DNA of 64,000 bases from Gimesia benthica (GTDB lineage Bacteria > Planctomycetota > Planctomycetia > Planctomycetales > Planctomycetaceae), in contig NZ_CP043930.1 in assembly GCF_009720525.1 (NCBI RefSeq), positions 4,682,501 through 4,746,500 of the forward strand. The letters run 5' to 3'. This document shows positions 55,159 to 64,000 of the stretch, one piece after another. The position numbers were made by a program, and so were the translations under genes. The notes under the pieces were generated by a model. It was not told where the DNA came from. It searched no databases and saw nothing but the letters and a program-made list of their open reading frames with translations. Position 1 is the stretch's first letter. Each line of letters opens with the position of its first letter.

Positions 55159-55995
55159 CTATTCACCTTCCAGCCGTAGTGCCGTAATCCGCACTGGCTG
55201 TTTGTCTGCCATGAAACAGAGATAGCACTCTTTCCCGGATTGAGTCGCTGGCTGGGCGCATGTGAGGATCCGCCGCCGACCAATGCTGATCACAAACCGG
55301 TTTCCGGTTCCCACCAGCCGCACAGGCACGCTGCCGGGTTGAGACTGTTGGAGATCCACCTTAACACTTTTGAGCTCGGTTTTCGTCTTCTGTCCGGTAG
55401 CAGTGACTGTGACTCCGGTATTCTGAAAATGGATCTGGCTGGCGACCAGGACCCGGTCCGGCTGCGCGGGATCCCGTGTCAGCAACTGCAGTTCAAAATC
55501 GGGGAACGCCTGTTTGACATCGACGCGAAAACTGACGCTGATCTTTTTGTAAGGACGGATAAACGTCGCGATACAGAACTGGTCCGCCGGCGACTCCATC
55601 CCGTCATCGGTAAATTTCCAGCCTGAGTTTTTCCAGAGCAGACGATAGAACGGATTCTGCCAACTGGTCGAGTCGAGCTCTCCCTGTTTTACCGTCTCCT
55701 CATCAGGCAGCAATGGCTGGCGATGCGCGGTCTGCGTCAGTACGGTCTCCGCTGAGGGTGTCACGGGCTCCTCAGTCGGAGTCGTTTTTTCTTCAGCCTC
55801 TTCCTCTGTCGAATCCTCTGCGGTCAACTCTGGTTCCACCGTCTGCTTCGCTAGGGTGGTCTGTTCGGGCAGCTGATGTCGACTTTGTATGCGATAAATG
55901 AACAGCCCGGAAACCAGCACGATGCACAGAAACAGGATCAGGCCCGGTTTGACGCGTCTGGTTTTGGGGGGTGTTGACTCAAGATCCTCATGCAT
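55159..55995 (-). CDS. Membrane-anchored protein with jellyroll-like domain
   Basis: A 278-residue protein. A short basic N-terminus leads to one membrane helix (about residues 17-36, LILFLCIVLVSGLFIY). An acidic Thr/Glu/Pro-rich linker (about 45-90) follows. The extracytoplasmic domain (about 105-278) is beta-rich (SFRVDVKQAFPDFELQLLTR, RFVISIGRRRILTC) and resembles a concanavalin/jellyroll fold. No named family is assigned. It starts only three bases after the methyltransferase stop, so it is the last gene of a three-gene operon. Confidence 0.78.
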   Translation of the reverse strand: MHEDLESTPPKTRRVKPGLILFLCIVLVSGLFIYRIQSRHQLPEQTTLAKQTVEPELTAEDSTEEEAEEKTTPTEEPVTPSAETVLTQTAHRQPLLPDEETVKQGELDSTSWQNPFYRLLWKNSGWKFTDDGMESPADQFCIATFIRPYKKISVSFRVDVKQAFPDFELQLLTRDPAQPDRVLVASQIHFQNTGVTVTATGQKTKTELKSVKVDLQQSQPGSVPVRLVGTGNRFVISIGRRRILTCAQPATQSGKECYLCFMADKQPVRITALRLEGE

Positions 55996-55998
55996 AAC

Positions 55999-57243
55999 TT
56001 ATCCGGCACTGTCTTTCACAGCAGACTGACACAGTTGCTTAAAGTGATCTCCCAGCGAGCGTTCCAGTGCAAAGGCAGGAATCCCGAACTGGGTTTTTAA
56101 TGATTCATACTCCTCCACCGCCTGTTGGAGATCGGAGTCTGTCAGGGGAGCAGTACGTTTGACCGCTTTGATGAGCAGGTTTTTGGGAGTGTGTTGTGTA
56201 TCGATAAACTCGATGACCTGTGTGCGATATCCACAGATCTCCAGCACCTGTGAACGGAGTGCATCCGTCAGCAGAGCCGCTGTCTTTTCTTTGAGAATCC
56301 CGTGTTTGAGCAGACCCTCTGCAGACTGACTTGTGATCTGCTGGTAAATTTCATTCTGGCAGCAGGGAACCGCGAGGATCACACTCGCATCTGCCTGTAT
56401 GGCAGCAGCCAGGGCAGCATCGGTGGCGGTATCGCAGGCATGTAAGGAGATGGAGAGATCGCAGTGGCCCTGCTCATTCTGAAAGGCAGCGATGTCACCC
56501 GTTTTAAAAGAGAGCCCCTGACAATCCAGGTTCTCGGCAATCTGCTGGCAGTGTTCGACCACCGATCGCTTCAGGTCGAGTCCCGTGATGTTCACATCAC
56601 GCTGCAGGATCGAGGTGAAAAAATGATGGGTGGCAAACGTGAGATAACTTTTACCACAGCCAAAGTCTGTGATCTGGAGTGTGCCGTCTTCAGGCAGCGC
56701 AGCAACGATATCGTTGATGAACTCAAGATAGCGGTTGATCTGGCGAAACTTGCGGTACTGTGCTGCCTTCACTTTTCCATTGCGCGACATCACCCCGATC
56801 TCTTCCAGGAAGGGACAATGCACGCCCTCCGGGATCAGGTACTGTTTCGCGCGGTTGTGAGACGTCACCTGCTCGGGTTGCGCTTTGGTCGGAGCGTGCT
56901 TCTTCAACTGCACAGACCCCTTGTTCGTTTTCTGTAGGTGATAGTCTGCCTCATTCGTAAACAGATAACCTTCCAGAAACAGATCTTCCCACAGTTGCTC
57001 CACTCGTTGAATCGTCTCTCCGGGCAGCAGGTTTTCGTGAACTTCCTGCTGTCCCCGTGTGAACGAGAGTTGATAATGCTGCTTATCTCGAATCAGCACC
57101 GGTCTGATCGAAACCTTCCGCCGGGCTGCCGCCTTTTTTTTGATCGGCTTGCTCAATACCATTTGAATACAGTTTCCCTCCTGTAATGCTTCTTTTACCA
57201 GTGAAGGCAATCCCGATTCAGGATGTGAGGGTTGAGGATTCAT
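55999..57243 (-). CDS. SAM-dependent methyltransferase (Methyltransf_32-like)
   Basis: A 414-residue protein. Residues 1-185 are an uncharacterised N-terminal region with a basic patch (KPIKKKAAARRKVSIRP). The SAM-binding motif is ITDFGCGKSYLTF (191-203) in the class I methyltransferase domain, followed by acidic motif 2 (NITGLDLKRS) and the LAVPCCQNEIYQQ block. Cys-Cys in that motif matches the PF13679-type group, which includes tRNA methyltransferase-like proteins. RNA or protein substrate is unknown. Its start overlaps the end of the prepilin-peptidase-like gene by 26 bases, implying translational coupling. Confidence 0.82.
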   Translation of the reverse strand: MNPQPSHPESGLPSLVKEALQEGNCIQMVLSKPIKKKAAARRKVSIRPVLIRDKQHYQLSFTRGQQEVHENLLPGETIQRVEQLWEDLFLEGYLFTNEADYHLQKTNKGSVQLKKHAPTKAQPEQVTSHNRAKQYLIPEGVHCPFLEEIGVMSRNGKVKAAQYRKFRQINRYLEFINDIVAALPEDGTLQITDFGCGKSYLTFATHHFFTSILQRDVNITGLDLKRSVVEHCQQIAENLDCQGLSFKTGDIAAFQNEQGHCDLSISLHACDTATDAALAAAIQADASVILAVPCCQNEIYQQITSQSAEGLLKHGILKEKTAALLTDALRSQVLEICGYRTQVIEFIDTQHTPKNLLIKAVKRTAPLTDSDLQQAVEEYESLKTQFGIPAFALERSLGDHFKQLCQSAVKDSAG

Positions 57244-58372
57244 CGAATGGTATCTGATCCTGCGCTGAGTTGGTGTTTTCTCGGTTTCGATATGCAGCTT
57301 CAGAGAGGCCAGTCAGCAGCGGAATTGCCACGATCTGGCCACCGGTTACGAATAGATAAGTCAGGTAACCGGTTTGATTGGGCAGGATTGTCAAATATCC
57401 ACCCAGTAACAGTTGTAGCGTCAATGCGCCACAAAGAAAAGCCGCAGCCGGTAATTTGGCACAGAATGAGCCCCGCTTCCAGAAAACCAGTTGAACCAGA
57501 CAGAGGATCAAAGCAGACAGAAATCCTACGCTGACCACCTGCTGCCAGCCCAGGTAAACTCCAGTCAGAACCAGGAGCCAGAGCGTCCGCGGCGGGAACA
57601 GCGTCGGTTGCTCTTCCGGCTGAAACAGGTTCCGCCAGCAGAATAAGATTCCCACGATCACACCATACAGCAGTCCCCAGCTGACAGTCAGCACCGAACT
57701 GAGTTCAAAGCTGACATGTAGCGCGCCATGATAGCGCAACTCACTTAACATGATTTCCGTCGATGACAGGTTCGTCTGAACGGAAACCTGGGCAGGAACC
57801 GGATGCAGTTCTGGAATCAGGCACCCTGCAACGAGGCCAATCCCCAGGCACCAGAACAACAGGCGGCGGGGAATCAGCTGGCGGTCATATTGAATATAGG
57901 CCGCAGCCACGACGACGATAAACAGGTAACAGTAATAGACCGTCAGCGCGATCAGGTCCCAGGTCCGTCCTTCGAGAATCTGATAACCCCCTGAAAAGCG
58001 GTTCGGAGACCGGTAGGGCAGCAGAGCTCCTCCCGAGTGCACAATCGCGAGATAAAGCAGCAGGAAAACGACACCCACCAGGGCTTCCACAATCGGGTAA
58101 CGTGCCGGGATGGGAGCCTGGCAGTCGCGGCATTTACCTCGCAACAGCAACCAGCCCAGGATCGGCAGATTATCACGCGTGCGGATGGGGGTTTCACAAA
58201 AGGGGCAGCGGGACTTCGGTTTGGAAATGTTCAGCCCCAGCGGCATCCGGTAGATCACCACATTCAGAAAACTGCCGATAACGGAGCCCATTACAAAGCA
58301 CCAGACAGCAGTAAAAACCTCCAAAAGCCAGTAGGAGGGACTCCAACTCATCGCTGTCAACAGTGGTGTCAT
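57218..58372 (-). CDS. Prepilin-peptidase-like membrane protein lacking the GxGD motif
   Basis: A 384-residue A24/PilD-like protein with about eight membrane helices. The N-terminal domain is intact: GSVIGSFLNVVIYRMPLG, and zinc-binding CPFC (56-59) and CRDC (81-84). A first Asp of the peptidase is present in YIQYDRQLIPRR. The second catalytic Asp normally lies in a GxGDxK motif just before the G...GWQ helix; here the equivalent stretch reads FPPRTLWLLVLTGVYLGWQQ, with no GxGD. The protein may have lost protease activity or use another residue. It is first in an operon with the methyltransferase and a jellyroll-like protein. It is 100-130 residues longer than usual PilD. Confidence 0.82.
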   Translation of the reverse strand: MTPLLTAMSWSPSYWLLEVFTAVWCFVMGSVIGSFLNVVIYRMPLGLNISKPKSRCPFCETPIRTRDNLPILGWLLLRGKCRDCQAPIPARYPIVEALVGVVFLLLYLAIVHSGGALLPYRSPNRFSGGYQILEGRTWDLIALTVYYCYLFIVVVAAAYIQYDRQLIPRRLLFWCLGIGLVAGCLIPELHPVPAQVSVQTNLSSTEIMLSELRYHGALHVSFELSSVLTVSWGLLYGVIVGILFCWRNLFQPEEQPTLFPPRTLWLLVLTGVYLGWQQVVSVGFLSALILCLVQLVFWKRGSFCAKLPAAAFLCGALTLQLLLGGYLTILPNQTGYLTYLFVTGGQIVAIPLLTGLSEAAYRNRENTNSAQDQIPFDESSTLTS

Positions 58373-58985
58373 TATCTGTCTGTCTCTGGTTGCGCCCGTC
58401 AGCGGGCGATCCTGCCGGCAAACCAGGATGCAGCTGTCTCAAACAGGTGACAATCTGATCCCCGCTACCGGAATGCGGGACGGTTCTGGCTTGATTAAAA
58501 ATCGGGAGAAAATCATATTTTGCAGAATTCCCCCAGACCATCAGGACTGGAATAATCGTTGCAAAAAGTGAAAGTGGTTGATTCCCAACATCATAAAAAG
58601 ATCCCTGGCAAAAATACATACACCATCTTACGTAATTGATACTTCATTTTTTCGAAAGTCGAGCTGGACCGCGCTTTCTCAAAAACCCCGGTCAACAGAT
58701 CGAATTACATGAACCGATAATTCTTACATTCCGGTTTCCAAAAATCCGGGCCACTACTCCTTCGGATACGAATCAACTCTCTCTACTCACCTGAAATTCG
58801 TATCAGACTGAGTCTATGTATTGCAGTCAGACAGTTCCCATCGGGTTCTCGGGCGGACCTGAACTGTAGATTGCATCCTGCAAACAACTACGAATCCACC
58901 CAGAATCAGAACGGGAAACACACAGGCTCACTGTAGTTCCCGGAACATTCAGAATACATACAGAAGATTTGGAAAGCAGACGGAA
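58373..58985. other. Divergent intergenic region
   Basis: This 613-base region precedes divergent genes. On the left is a small GC hairpin (CGCCCG with CGGGCG around 58395-58410) in the leader of the prepilin-peptidase-like gene. The remainder is A/T-rich with no convincing promoter pair, RNA gene or repeat recognised by eye. Confidence 0.4.
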
Positions 58986-60509
58986 ATGAATTCAAGGCTG
59001 ACCCCCGACCTTTGGATGAAATGTTCAACTCTCATTGTTTTCGCCACCGTATTTCAACTGACCTGTAACCTGTGGGGTGATTCAGGTCCGCAACTGCTCG
59101 TACCCGATCTGGAGCAGGATCAGGGCGAAATCAGACAGGTGAACACTACTGACGCTGGCAATGAAGAACCGTTGGTCGCCCAGAAGCCGGAATTCAGTAT
59201 CGAAGCCCGCAAACCCGAACTGATTGCAGACGACGCCACTGACAAATCAGAAGCTGATAAAAAAACAAAGAAAGCTTCGGTACCCGAACCGAAACCTTTC
59301 CCGGGAATTGCCCAGGATTCCAAACCTTCGATGAAGAAACCCGAGCCTCCGCCGATTCCCGAAATTGTGGATCCCCTGGACAAGCTCGTCGATGAAGCCA
59401 TCGAAGTTTCACATCGTCGGATGCTCTCCACCGAAGTCCACACACCCTGGCAGATCGCTCACGGGATTCTGGCTCTCCGCTGGGAATACACACTGTATCA
59501 GAATAATGAAAAAGTAAGAGCTCTGGACTGGGTTGCCACTGGTCCCAGCTTCCGCGGTCGTCCCTGGTTCATCACTACCGAAAATGGCGCGAAGGGACAC
59601 CCCTTCACCGAACCTTACGCTTTTGAAGGTCACCCCAACCAGTTCCTGGCTTTCTATGGCATGGCCGGCGTGCCCCTCGATCATAAATTCAACACTGGCG
59701 AAAAGATCGTCACTATTGAAGACATGATCCGCAACGCCAAAGCAGAGGTGAATACCGACGAAGAAATCACCTGGACTCTGTGGGCATTCTCACGCTACCT
59801 ACCCTGGGATACCGAATGGGTCAGCGAGCGGAATGAAGAGTGGAGCATGGAGAAACTGGTTCGGGTTCAGATGCAGTCCGAACCGACTCGCTCTGCCTGC
59901 GGTGGAACTCACGGACTGTTCGCTCTGGCCAGTGCCGTCAACTGCTACTCCCGCGATCAGAAGCATCTGCGGGGTACCTGGCTGGAAGCCAGCATGCGGG
60001 TGCGTCAATACGTCGAATACGCCCGCTCTATGCAGAATCGTGACGGTTCATTCTCATCCAAATATTTCGAAGGTCCAGAATACGCCAGCGATGTCAACAA
60101 ACGTGTTTCCACCACCGGGCACACGCTGGAGTTCATCATGGAAGCCCTGCCGCAAAACCGGTTGAATGAACCATGGGTTCGCAGTGCCGTCTATCGTATC
60201 GCCACCGATCTGATTGAATACAAAAAACAGCCACTGGAACCAGGCGGAATGTACCACGCCATCGATTCGCTGGTCATCTACCGGGAACGCACTCGCCCCG
60301 AGTATGCCCAGTACCTTGAAGAACTGGCAAAGTCGAAAGAGTTCAAGGAACCTGTTGCCGCTGATCCGATCGTGGGCTACTCAGAACGCTTCCGTCAGCA
60401 GAACCCGGCCCAGCACCATCAGCAGCCACAGTATCAGCAGAACAATAATCAGTCCCGGGACTATTCCTCACAGGCCCGTCGTCGCGGACTCTTCTCTCGC
60501 TTCCGCTAA
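58986..60509 (+). CDS. Exported toroid-like hypothetical protein
   Basis: A 507-residue protein with an N-terminal hydrophobic signal (about residues 12-30). A Lys/Pro/Glu-rich linker spans about 40-125. A helical domain (about 130-450) contains QNRDGSFSSKYF, which resembles the QDGSW/QNxDGS motif of alpha/alpha toroid proteins such as terpene cyclases and prenyltransferases. Another block reads SACGGTHGLFALASAVNCY. The last 50 residues are Gln/Asn/His-rich and end RRRGLFSRFR. Function unknown; secreted or periplasmic location is inferred. ATG 58986 is used. Confidence 0.82.
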   Translation: MNSRLTPDLWMKCSTLIVFATVFQLTCNLWGDSGPQLLVPDLEQDQGEIRQVNTTDAGNEEPLVAQKPEFSIEARKPELIADDATDKSEADKKTKKASVPEPKPFPGIAQDSKPSMKKPEPPPIPEIVDPLDKLVDEAIEVSHRRMLSTEVHTPWQIAHGILALRWEYTLYQNNEKVRALDWVATGPSFRGRPWFITTENGAKGHPFTEPYAFEGHPNQFLAFYGMAGVPLDHKFNTGEKIVTIEDMIRNAKAEVNTDEEITWTLWAFSRYLPWDTEWVSERNEEWSMEKLVRVQMQSEPTRSACGGTHGLFALASAVNCYSRDQKHLRGTWLEASMRVRQYVEYARSMQNRDGSFSSKYFEGPEYASDVNKRVSTTGHTLEFIMEALPQNRLNEPWVRSAVYRIATDLIEYKKQPLEPGGMYHAIDSLVIYRERTRPEYAQYLEELAKSKEFKEPVAADPIVGYSERFRQQNPAQHHQQPQYQQNNNQSRDYSSQARRRGLFSRFR

Positions 60510-60522
60510 GCCGCTGCAGAAA

Positions 60523-60975
60523 CTAACCCGGCTGGTCAGGGGAATTGCCCTGGCCAGCCGCTGAGTCATCAGACTGTTTCATGTTCCGAATTGAGGGAAC
60601 CCAGGTCCGCTGTTCATCGACAGCTTCCCGAATGGATTCGAGTGTCGGCGGCTGATTACTCCCGTACTGCGTCTGGCTGTTTCGCTTGCGGGGACGGGGC
60701 GTATACTCGTAAGTATCGTTTTCTTCTTTCTTCCACCAGTGCCAGAGCTTAAGCGATTCCTGACGTGCTTCCGGTGGTTTGTCGCGCAGCAGCCACGATA
60801 ACAGCAGCAGGACGGTAATAACACCGATGGCAATCATCATCGGCCTGCCCGGCGGTTCGCCACTGGTGACGACCACGAACACACAGGCGAACAATCCACC
60901 CATGAGTGTGAAAACTGTCGCCAGCCAGGCTGCTGCCTGATCTCCTGAACCACGAGGGGAGCGACCTGCCGCCAT
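60523..60975 (-). CDS. Small two-helix membrane protein
   Basis: A 150-residue protein from ATG 60975 (GGGAG about nine bases upstream; a further in-frame ATG lies six codons earlier). It has two membrane helices (about residues 16-36 and 46-62) and a cytoplasmic Trp/Lys/Glu-rich region (LKLWHWWKKEENDTYEYTP). The rest is polar and ends in a disordered tail. The 3' end overlaps an inverted repeat that may be a terminator between this gene and the convergent one. No family recognised. Confidence 0.7.
   Translation of the reverse strand: MAAGRSPRGSGDQAAAWLATVFTLMGGLFACVFVVVTSGEPPGRPMMIAIGVITVLLLLSWLLRDKPPEARQESLKLWHWWKKEENDTYEYTPRPRKRNSQTQYGSNQPPTLESIREAVDEQRTWVPSIRNMKQSDDSAAGQGNSPDQPG
60529..60560. 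terminator. Possible terminator-like hairpin between convergent genes
   Basis: CGGCTGGTCAGGG (60529-60541) and CCCTGGCCAGCCG (60548-60560) pair with one G-U and a six-base loop. No T-run follows on either strand, so it could be a 3'-end stabiliser rather than a rho-independent terminator. Confidence 0.3.
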
Positions 60976-61103
60976 CGTTTCTTTCTCCCACATCCTGCAA
61001 CGTTACTATCTGAGCAATGAGTCAGAGACCCCCCTCGAGGTCGCTGACTCTCATATCAGCTTAACAGAAGAAGCTGCTGTGCCCAAATAAATTTCATTTC
61101 GGC

Positions 61104-63107
61104 TTACAGGAAAATATCCAGATAGAGGACGAAGATCATCAGCCCCAGCACAAAGATCATGCCGACGTAGGTTGCTGCAGCCAGAACCTGCTCGTTGGGA
61201 CGTTTGCGGGTGATTCCTTCCCAGCACAAAAAGACCATGTGCCCGCCATCCAGAACCGGGATCGGCAGGAAGTTCAGCACTGCCAGGTTGACGCTCAGAA
61301 AACCGAGGAACAGCAGCAGCTGCGAATAGCCGTCGTTTGAAACTTCATACGCCACCTTGGCGATGGTGACCGGGCCGCTCAGTTCCAGAGGAGACACGCG
61401 ACCGGTAAACAGGCTCCGCAGGGTAAGGTAAATGTCCTTTGCGGAATTCGTCGTGTATCGCACACCCATTCCCAGCGCCTGGCCCATACTCTGTGCCTGC
61501 TGGGTTTCCCGCAGCGTCTGCAGCTTGATACCCCGGACCGGCAGTGACCATTGCTGGCCTTCTTCCTGATTCGGATTGACCCAGGGAGTCAGCTTGGCCT
61601 GTTTGATTTGTCCTTTATGACTGTAAGTCAATTCAACGGGCCAGCCTGGTCGTACCTGCATTTCCCAGAATGCATTCGCCCAGTTCATGTTCTTGTCGTC
61701 AAACTCATAGCTGACTTCTTCCAGACCCTGCCATTCACTCAACGGTTCACCTTCCGGAGGCATGATTCTGATTTTTTTAATGTGGGCATCAGCTTCAATG
61801 CCTGCTTTGTGTGCCGGGCTGCCTTCTTCGACCTTGAGAGTGGTCGGAATCACGTGGAAGGCGATTCCCAGTGAGCCCACCGACAGGGGTGTATTGGAAA
61901 AAATTGGATGTTCCAGCCAGGCAGGATTGTCCAGAGGCACAACGTTCAGATTGACCTCAGCCGGTTGCGCTCCATCCTGGGCACGGCTCACGACAATCGG
62001 AACAGTCTCGCCGGCACGCGAAGAAAAATAATTGGGCAGACGTAGCGGATTGATCACCTTGCCGACATCCTGACCATCGATGTGAGTAATCTTATCACCG
62101 GCTTTCAAACCGGCACGATCTGCGGGTGAGCCTTTCTGAATCGACTCGATCGGCCCGATATCCATCCAGAGTCCCAGGGTGTGGAACGGGTTGTTACCGA
62201 CTGTGATCTCCACAACTTCAGACTCGGAAGCACCCTTGCGTGTCACGCCCGTTTTCAGTGTTTCGGAACTGCGGGCGGCAAACAGCCGTTGCAGCTGGGC
62301 ATAGTTTTCGACCGGTTTACCGTCGATAGTGACAAACGTGTCTCCCGGCTGGTAAGCGGGTTCCGCTTTTGAAGCAGCGGTTCCCTTTGCAGTGACGCTC
62401 ATGCCAGGATCTTCATAGACAGGAATCTGCAGACTCTGTGACTGCAGCAGACCAATCTGGGGACGGGTCCCCGTCCGGTCCGGCGTGATGTCCACTTCGA
62501 ACTTCTCTCCATTCGGGTGGATCCCTTCCATCTTGATATCACCATCGCTGAAGGCACTGCTGCGGATGATATCCATGAAGGAATTAGTTTTTTCACCGTT
62601 GATTTTCGTAATCACGTCACCCGGTTGAATCCCGGCTTCCCAGGCAGGCATGCCTGGAATGGCTGCACCGACCACGCAGGGAGTCGAAGCGACGCCGAGG
62701 CGAAACGCGAAGGCAAAGAACAGCATGCCGGTAATGATATTCATAATCACGCCGGCAGAGATGATGCCCATTCGCTGGTAAACTGGTTTGGCGGAATAGG
62801 AGCGCGGATCGAGGGCGATCTCCTCGCTCGTTAACTGGCTGGGGTCGACATCGTCCTGTCCCAGCATCTTCACGTAACCACCAAAGGGAATCCACGACAG
62901 CGCGTATTCGGTTTCCCCATGTTTAAAACTTTTGATGATCGGACCAAAGCCGATACTGAACCGCTCCACTTTCACATCACACCACTTGGCGACCGCGAAG
63001 TGGCCCAGTTCGTGAAAGAAAATGACCAGCCCCAGACCGATGGCCACCATGGCAATGTTGGTCACTTTGCCGAGTAAAGTTGCTCCAATTAACAGACTGG
63101 TCAACAT
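61104..63107 (-). CDS. rseP: RseP-type site-2 protease with several PDZ domains
   Basis: An intramembrane zinc metalloprotease of about 667 residues; ATG 63107 is used, and GTG 63116 is also in frame. Active-site HELGH lies at 32-36 in the first helix, and the partner Asp lies in [13 protein letters not shown] near the C-terminus. Between them are four PDZ-like units, seen from the strands [29 protein letters not shown] and AHIKKIRI. Typical RseP has two and is about 450 residues, so this is unusually long. It cleaves anti-sigma factors or signal-peptide remnants. Its start overlaps the end of dxr. Confidence 0.93.
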   Translation of the reverse strand: MLTSLLIGATLLGKVTNIAMVAIGLGLVIFFHELGHFAVAKWCDVKVERFSIGFGPIIKSFKHGETEYALSWIPFGGYVKMLGQDDVDPSQLTSEEIALDPRSYSAKPVYQRMGIISAGVIMNIITGMLFFAFAFRLGVASTPCVVGAAIPGMPAWEAGIQPGDVITKINGEKTNSFMDIIRSSAFSDGDIKMEGIHPNGEKFEVDITPDRTGTRPQIGLLQSQSLQIPVYEDPGMSVTAKGTAASKAEPAYQPGDTFVTIDGKPVENYAQLQRLFAARSSETLKTGVTRKGASESEVVEITVGNNPFHTLGLWMDIGPIESIQKGSPADRAGLKAGDKITHIDGQDVGKVINPLRLPNYFSSRAGETVPIVVSRAQDGAQPAEVNLNVVPLDNPAWLEHPIFSNTPLSVGSLGIAFHVIPTTLKVEEGSPAHKAGIEADAHIKKIRIMPPEGEPLSEWQGLEEVSYEFDDKNMNWANAFWEMQVRPGWPVELTYSHKGQIKQAKLTPWVNPNQEEGQQWSLPVRGIKLQTLRETQQAQSMGQALGMGVRYTTNSAKDIYLTLRSLFTGRVSPLELSGPVTIAKVAYEVSNDGYSQLLLFLGFLSVNLAVLNFLPIPVLDGGHMVFLCWEGITRKRPNEQVLAAATYVGMIFVLGLMIFVLYLDIFL

Positions 63108-64000
63108 GACTTCCACCTTTTAATCTCCTCACGGGCCCAGTGATCCAGTTCAAACAGTTTATCCAGACTGGGGTGGGGTTCGTATTGATGTGATTTTAAT
63201 ACTTGTTCACAGGAGGTCGCGATATCACTGAAACGCAAATCACCCGTTAAAAAACGTTCTACGGCTGCTTCGTTAGCTGCATTCAGGACGGCACCGCATG
63301 TTCCCCCCTGCTCCGCGACTTCAATTCCCAGTCGCAAGGCGGGAAATGCTTCCAGATCAGGTGGCTCAAAGCTGAGTTCAAAAGCACGGCTCCAGTCCAT
63401 TGGAGGGTTCAGACCTTCCATCCTAACAGGATACGTAAGTGCGTACTGAATGGGAAGCCTCATATCGGGAGGCGAAAGCTGGGCAATTACAGATCCGTCC
63501 ACAAATTCCACCATCGAATGCACGATCGACTGGGGATGCACGACCACGCCGATCTGATCCACGGTCAGCTGAAACAGCCACTTGGCTTCAATCAGCTCCA
63601 GCGCTTTATTCATCATCGTGGCAGAATCGATGGTAATTTTCGGTCCCATGTCCCAGGTCGGATGTGCCAGGGCTTTCTCCGGGGTGACGTCTTCCAGATC
63701 CGCTGGGCTCGCTCCCCGAAACGGCCCGCCACTGGCGGTCAGGATGACCCGTTTCACTTCGGATGCAGATCCCGCTTGCAACGCCTGGTAGATGGCGCTG
63801 TGTTCACTGTCGACGGGCAGCAGGGTCGCCCCGCTCCGCTCTGCCAGATCCATAATTAGTGGCCCAGCAACGACTAACGTCTCTTTGTTCGCGATACCAA
63901 TCGTCTTGCCGGACTTAATCGCCGCCCAAGCACCCTTCAGTCCTGCCGCTCCGACAATGCCACAAATCACAGTGTCGATCTCATCTGCAGCAGCGACTCG
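63101..64000 (-). CDS. dxr: 1-deoxy-D-xylulose-5-phosphate reductoisomerase, partial
   Basis: Converts DXP to MEP, the first committed step of the MEP isoprenoid pathway. The first part of the gene lies beyond the right edge; about 299 residues are present. Clear blocks are [59 protein letters not shown] (metal and substrate binding) and [12 protein letters not shown]. The C-terminus is normal. It overlaps the next gene, rseP, by a few bases, and dxr-rseP neighbours are common in bacteria. Confidence 0.96.
   Translation of the reverse strand, partial: RVAAADEIDTVICGIVGAAGLKGAWAAIKSGKTIGIANKETLVVAGPLIMDLAERSGATLLPVDSEHSAIYQALQAGSASEVKRVILTASGGPFRGASPADLEDVTPEKALAHPTWDMGPKITIDSATMMNKALELIEAKWLFQLTVDQIGVVVHPQSIVHSMVEFVDGSVIAQLSPPDMRLPIQYALTYPVRMEGLNPPMDWSRAFELSFEPPDLEAFPALRLGIEVAEQGGTCGAVLNAANEAAVERFLTGDLRFSDIATSCEQVLKSHQYEPHPSLDKLFELDHWAREEIKRWKSC

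Overview
The window looks like chromosome from a planctomycete, most likely a Gimesia/Planctomyces-type member of the Planctomycetales. This is inferred from four things. There are two copies of the planctomycete pair of a large CxxCH-containing DUF1549/DUF1553 protein and a Tat-exported DUF1501 protein. There is a DUF1559 prepilin-like protein. There is a complete planctomycete-type (PVM) bacterial microcompartment locus. There are also many large planctomycete-style proteins of unknown function. No transposase, tRNA, rRNA or CRISPR array was seen.

Layout. 1-5.9 kb: the 5' part of a DUF1559 gene, then a DUF1549/1553-DUF1501 pair closed by a strong bidirectional terminator. 6.0-9.0 kb: an RmlD-like SDR lacking the catalytic Tyr/Lys, an unknown protein and a tiny Cys/Gly-rich lipoprotein. 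9.0-15.5 kb: a possible structured RNA, def and fmt, a HExxH lipoprotein, a UbiA-type prenyltransferase next to mqnE (futalosine menaquinone pathway; mqnE carries a one-base frameshift in an A tract), a VOC protein and small membrane proteins. 15.5-23.4 kb: a palindrome-rich repeat cluster, a long coiled-coil protein, trxA, purN, and a multicopper oxidase with a TolC-like outer-membrane factor.

23.7-34.6 kb is the centre of interest: a DeoR-type regulator followed by a microcompartment operon. It holds PduL-type phosphotransacylase, two hexameric shell proteins, acetate kinase, three pentameric shell proteins, a four-helix membrane protein, CoA-acylating aldehyde dehydrogenase, an RpiB-like protein broken by a one-base frameshift in a G tract, fuculose-phosphate-type aldolase, a lactate/malate-type dehydrogenase and a 405-residue protein of unknown function, ending at a strong terminator. 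By analogy with the Planctopirus limnophila organelle it should process the lactaldehyde released from L-fucose or L-rhamnose: aldolase, then aldehyde dehydrogenase to lactyl-CoA, PduL to lactyl-phosphate, kinase to lactate plus ATP, with the dehydrogenase recycling NAD. Encapsulation-peptide-like helices are visible on four cargo proteins and possibly a fifth.

34.6-44 kb: a YfhO-type membrane protein, an FHA protein, a giant leucine-rich-repeat protein that is visibly richer in A+T than its neighbours, and a MoxR-DUF58 pair. 44-50.2 kb: a flagellar regulatory/export group (flhA, flhF, flhG, a small membrane protein, fliA) with a sigma-28-like promoter in front of the last two. 50.3-55 kb: the second DUF1549/1553-DUF1501 pair. 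55-64 kb: an operon of an unknown membrane-anchored protein, a SAM methyltransferase and a degenerate prepilin peptidase; a secreted toroid-like protein; a small membrane protein; a large multi-PDZ RseP-type protease; and dxr, which runs off the right edge.

Start codons were chosen by eye from Shine-Dalgarno spacing and signal-peptide position, and family names come from motif recognition without database searches.
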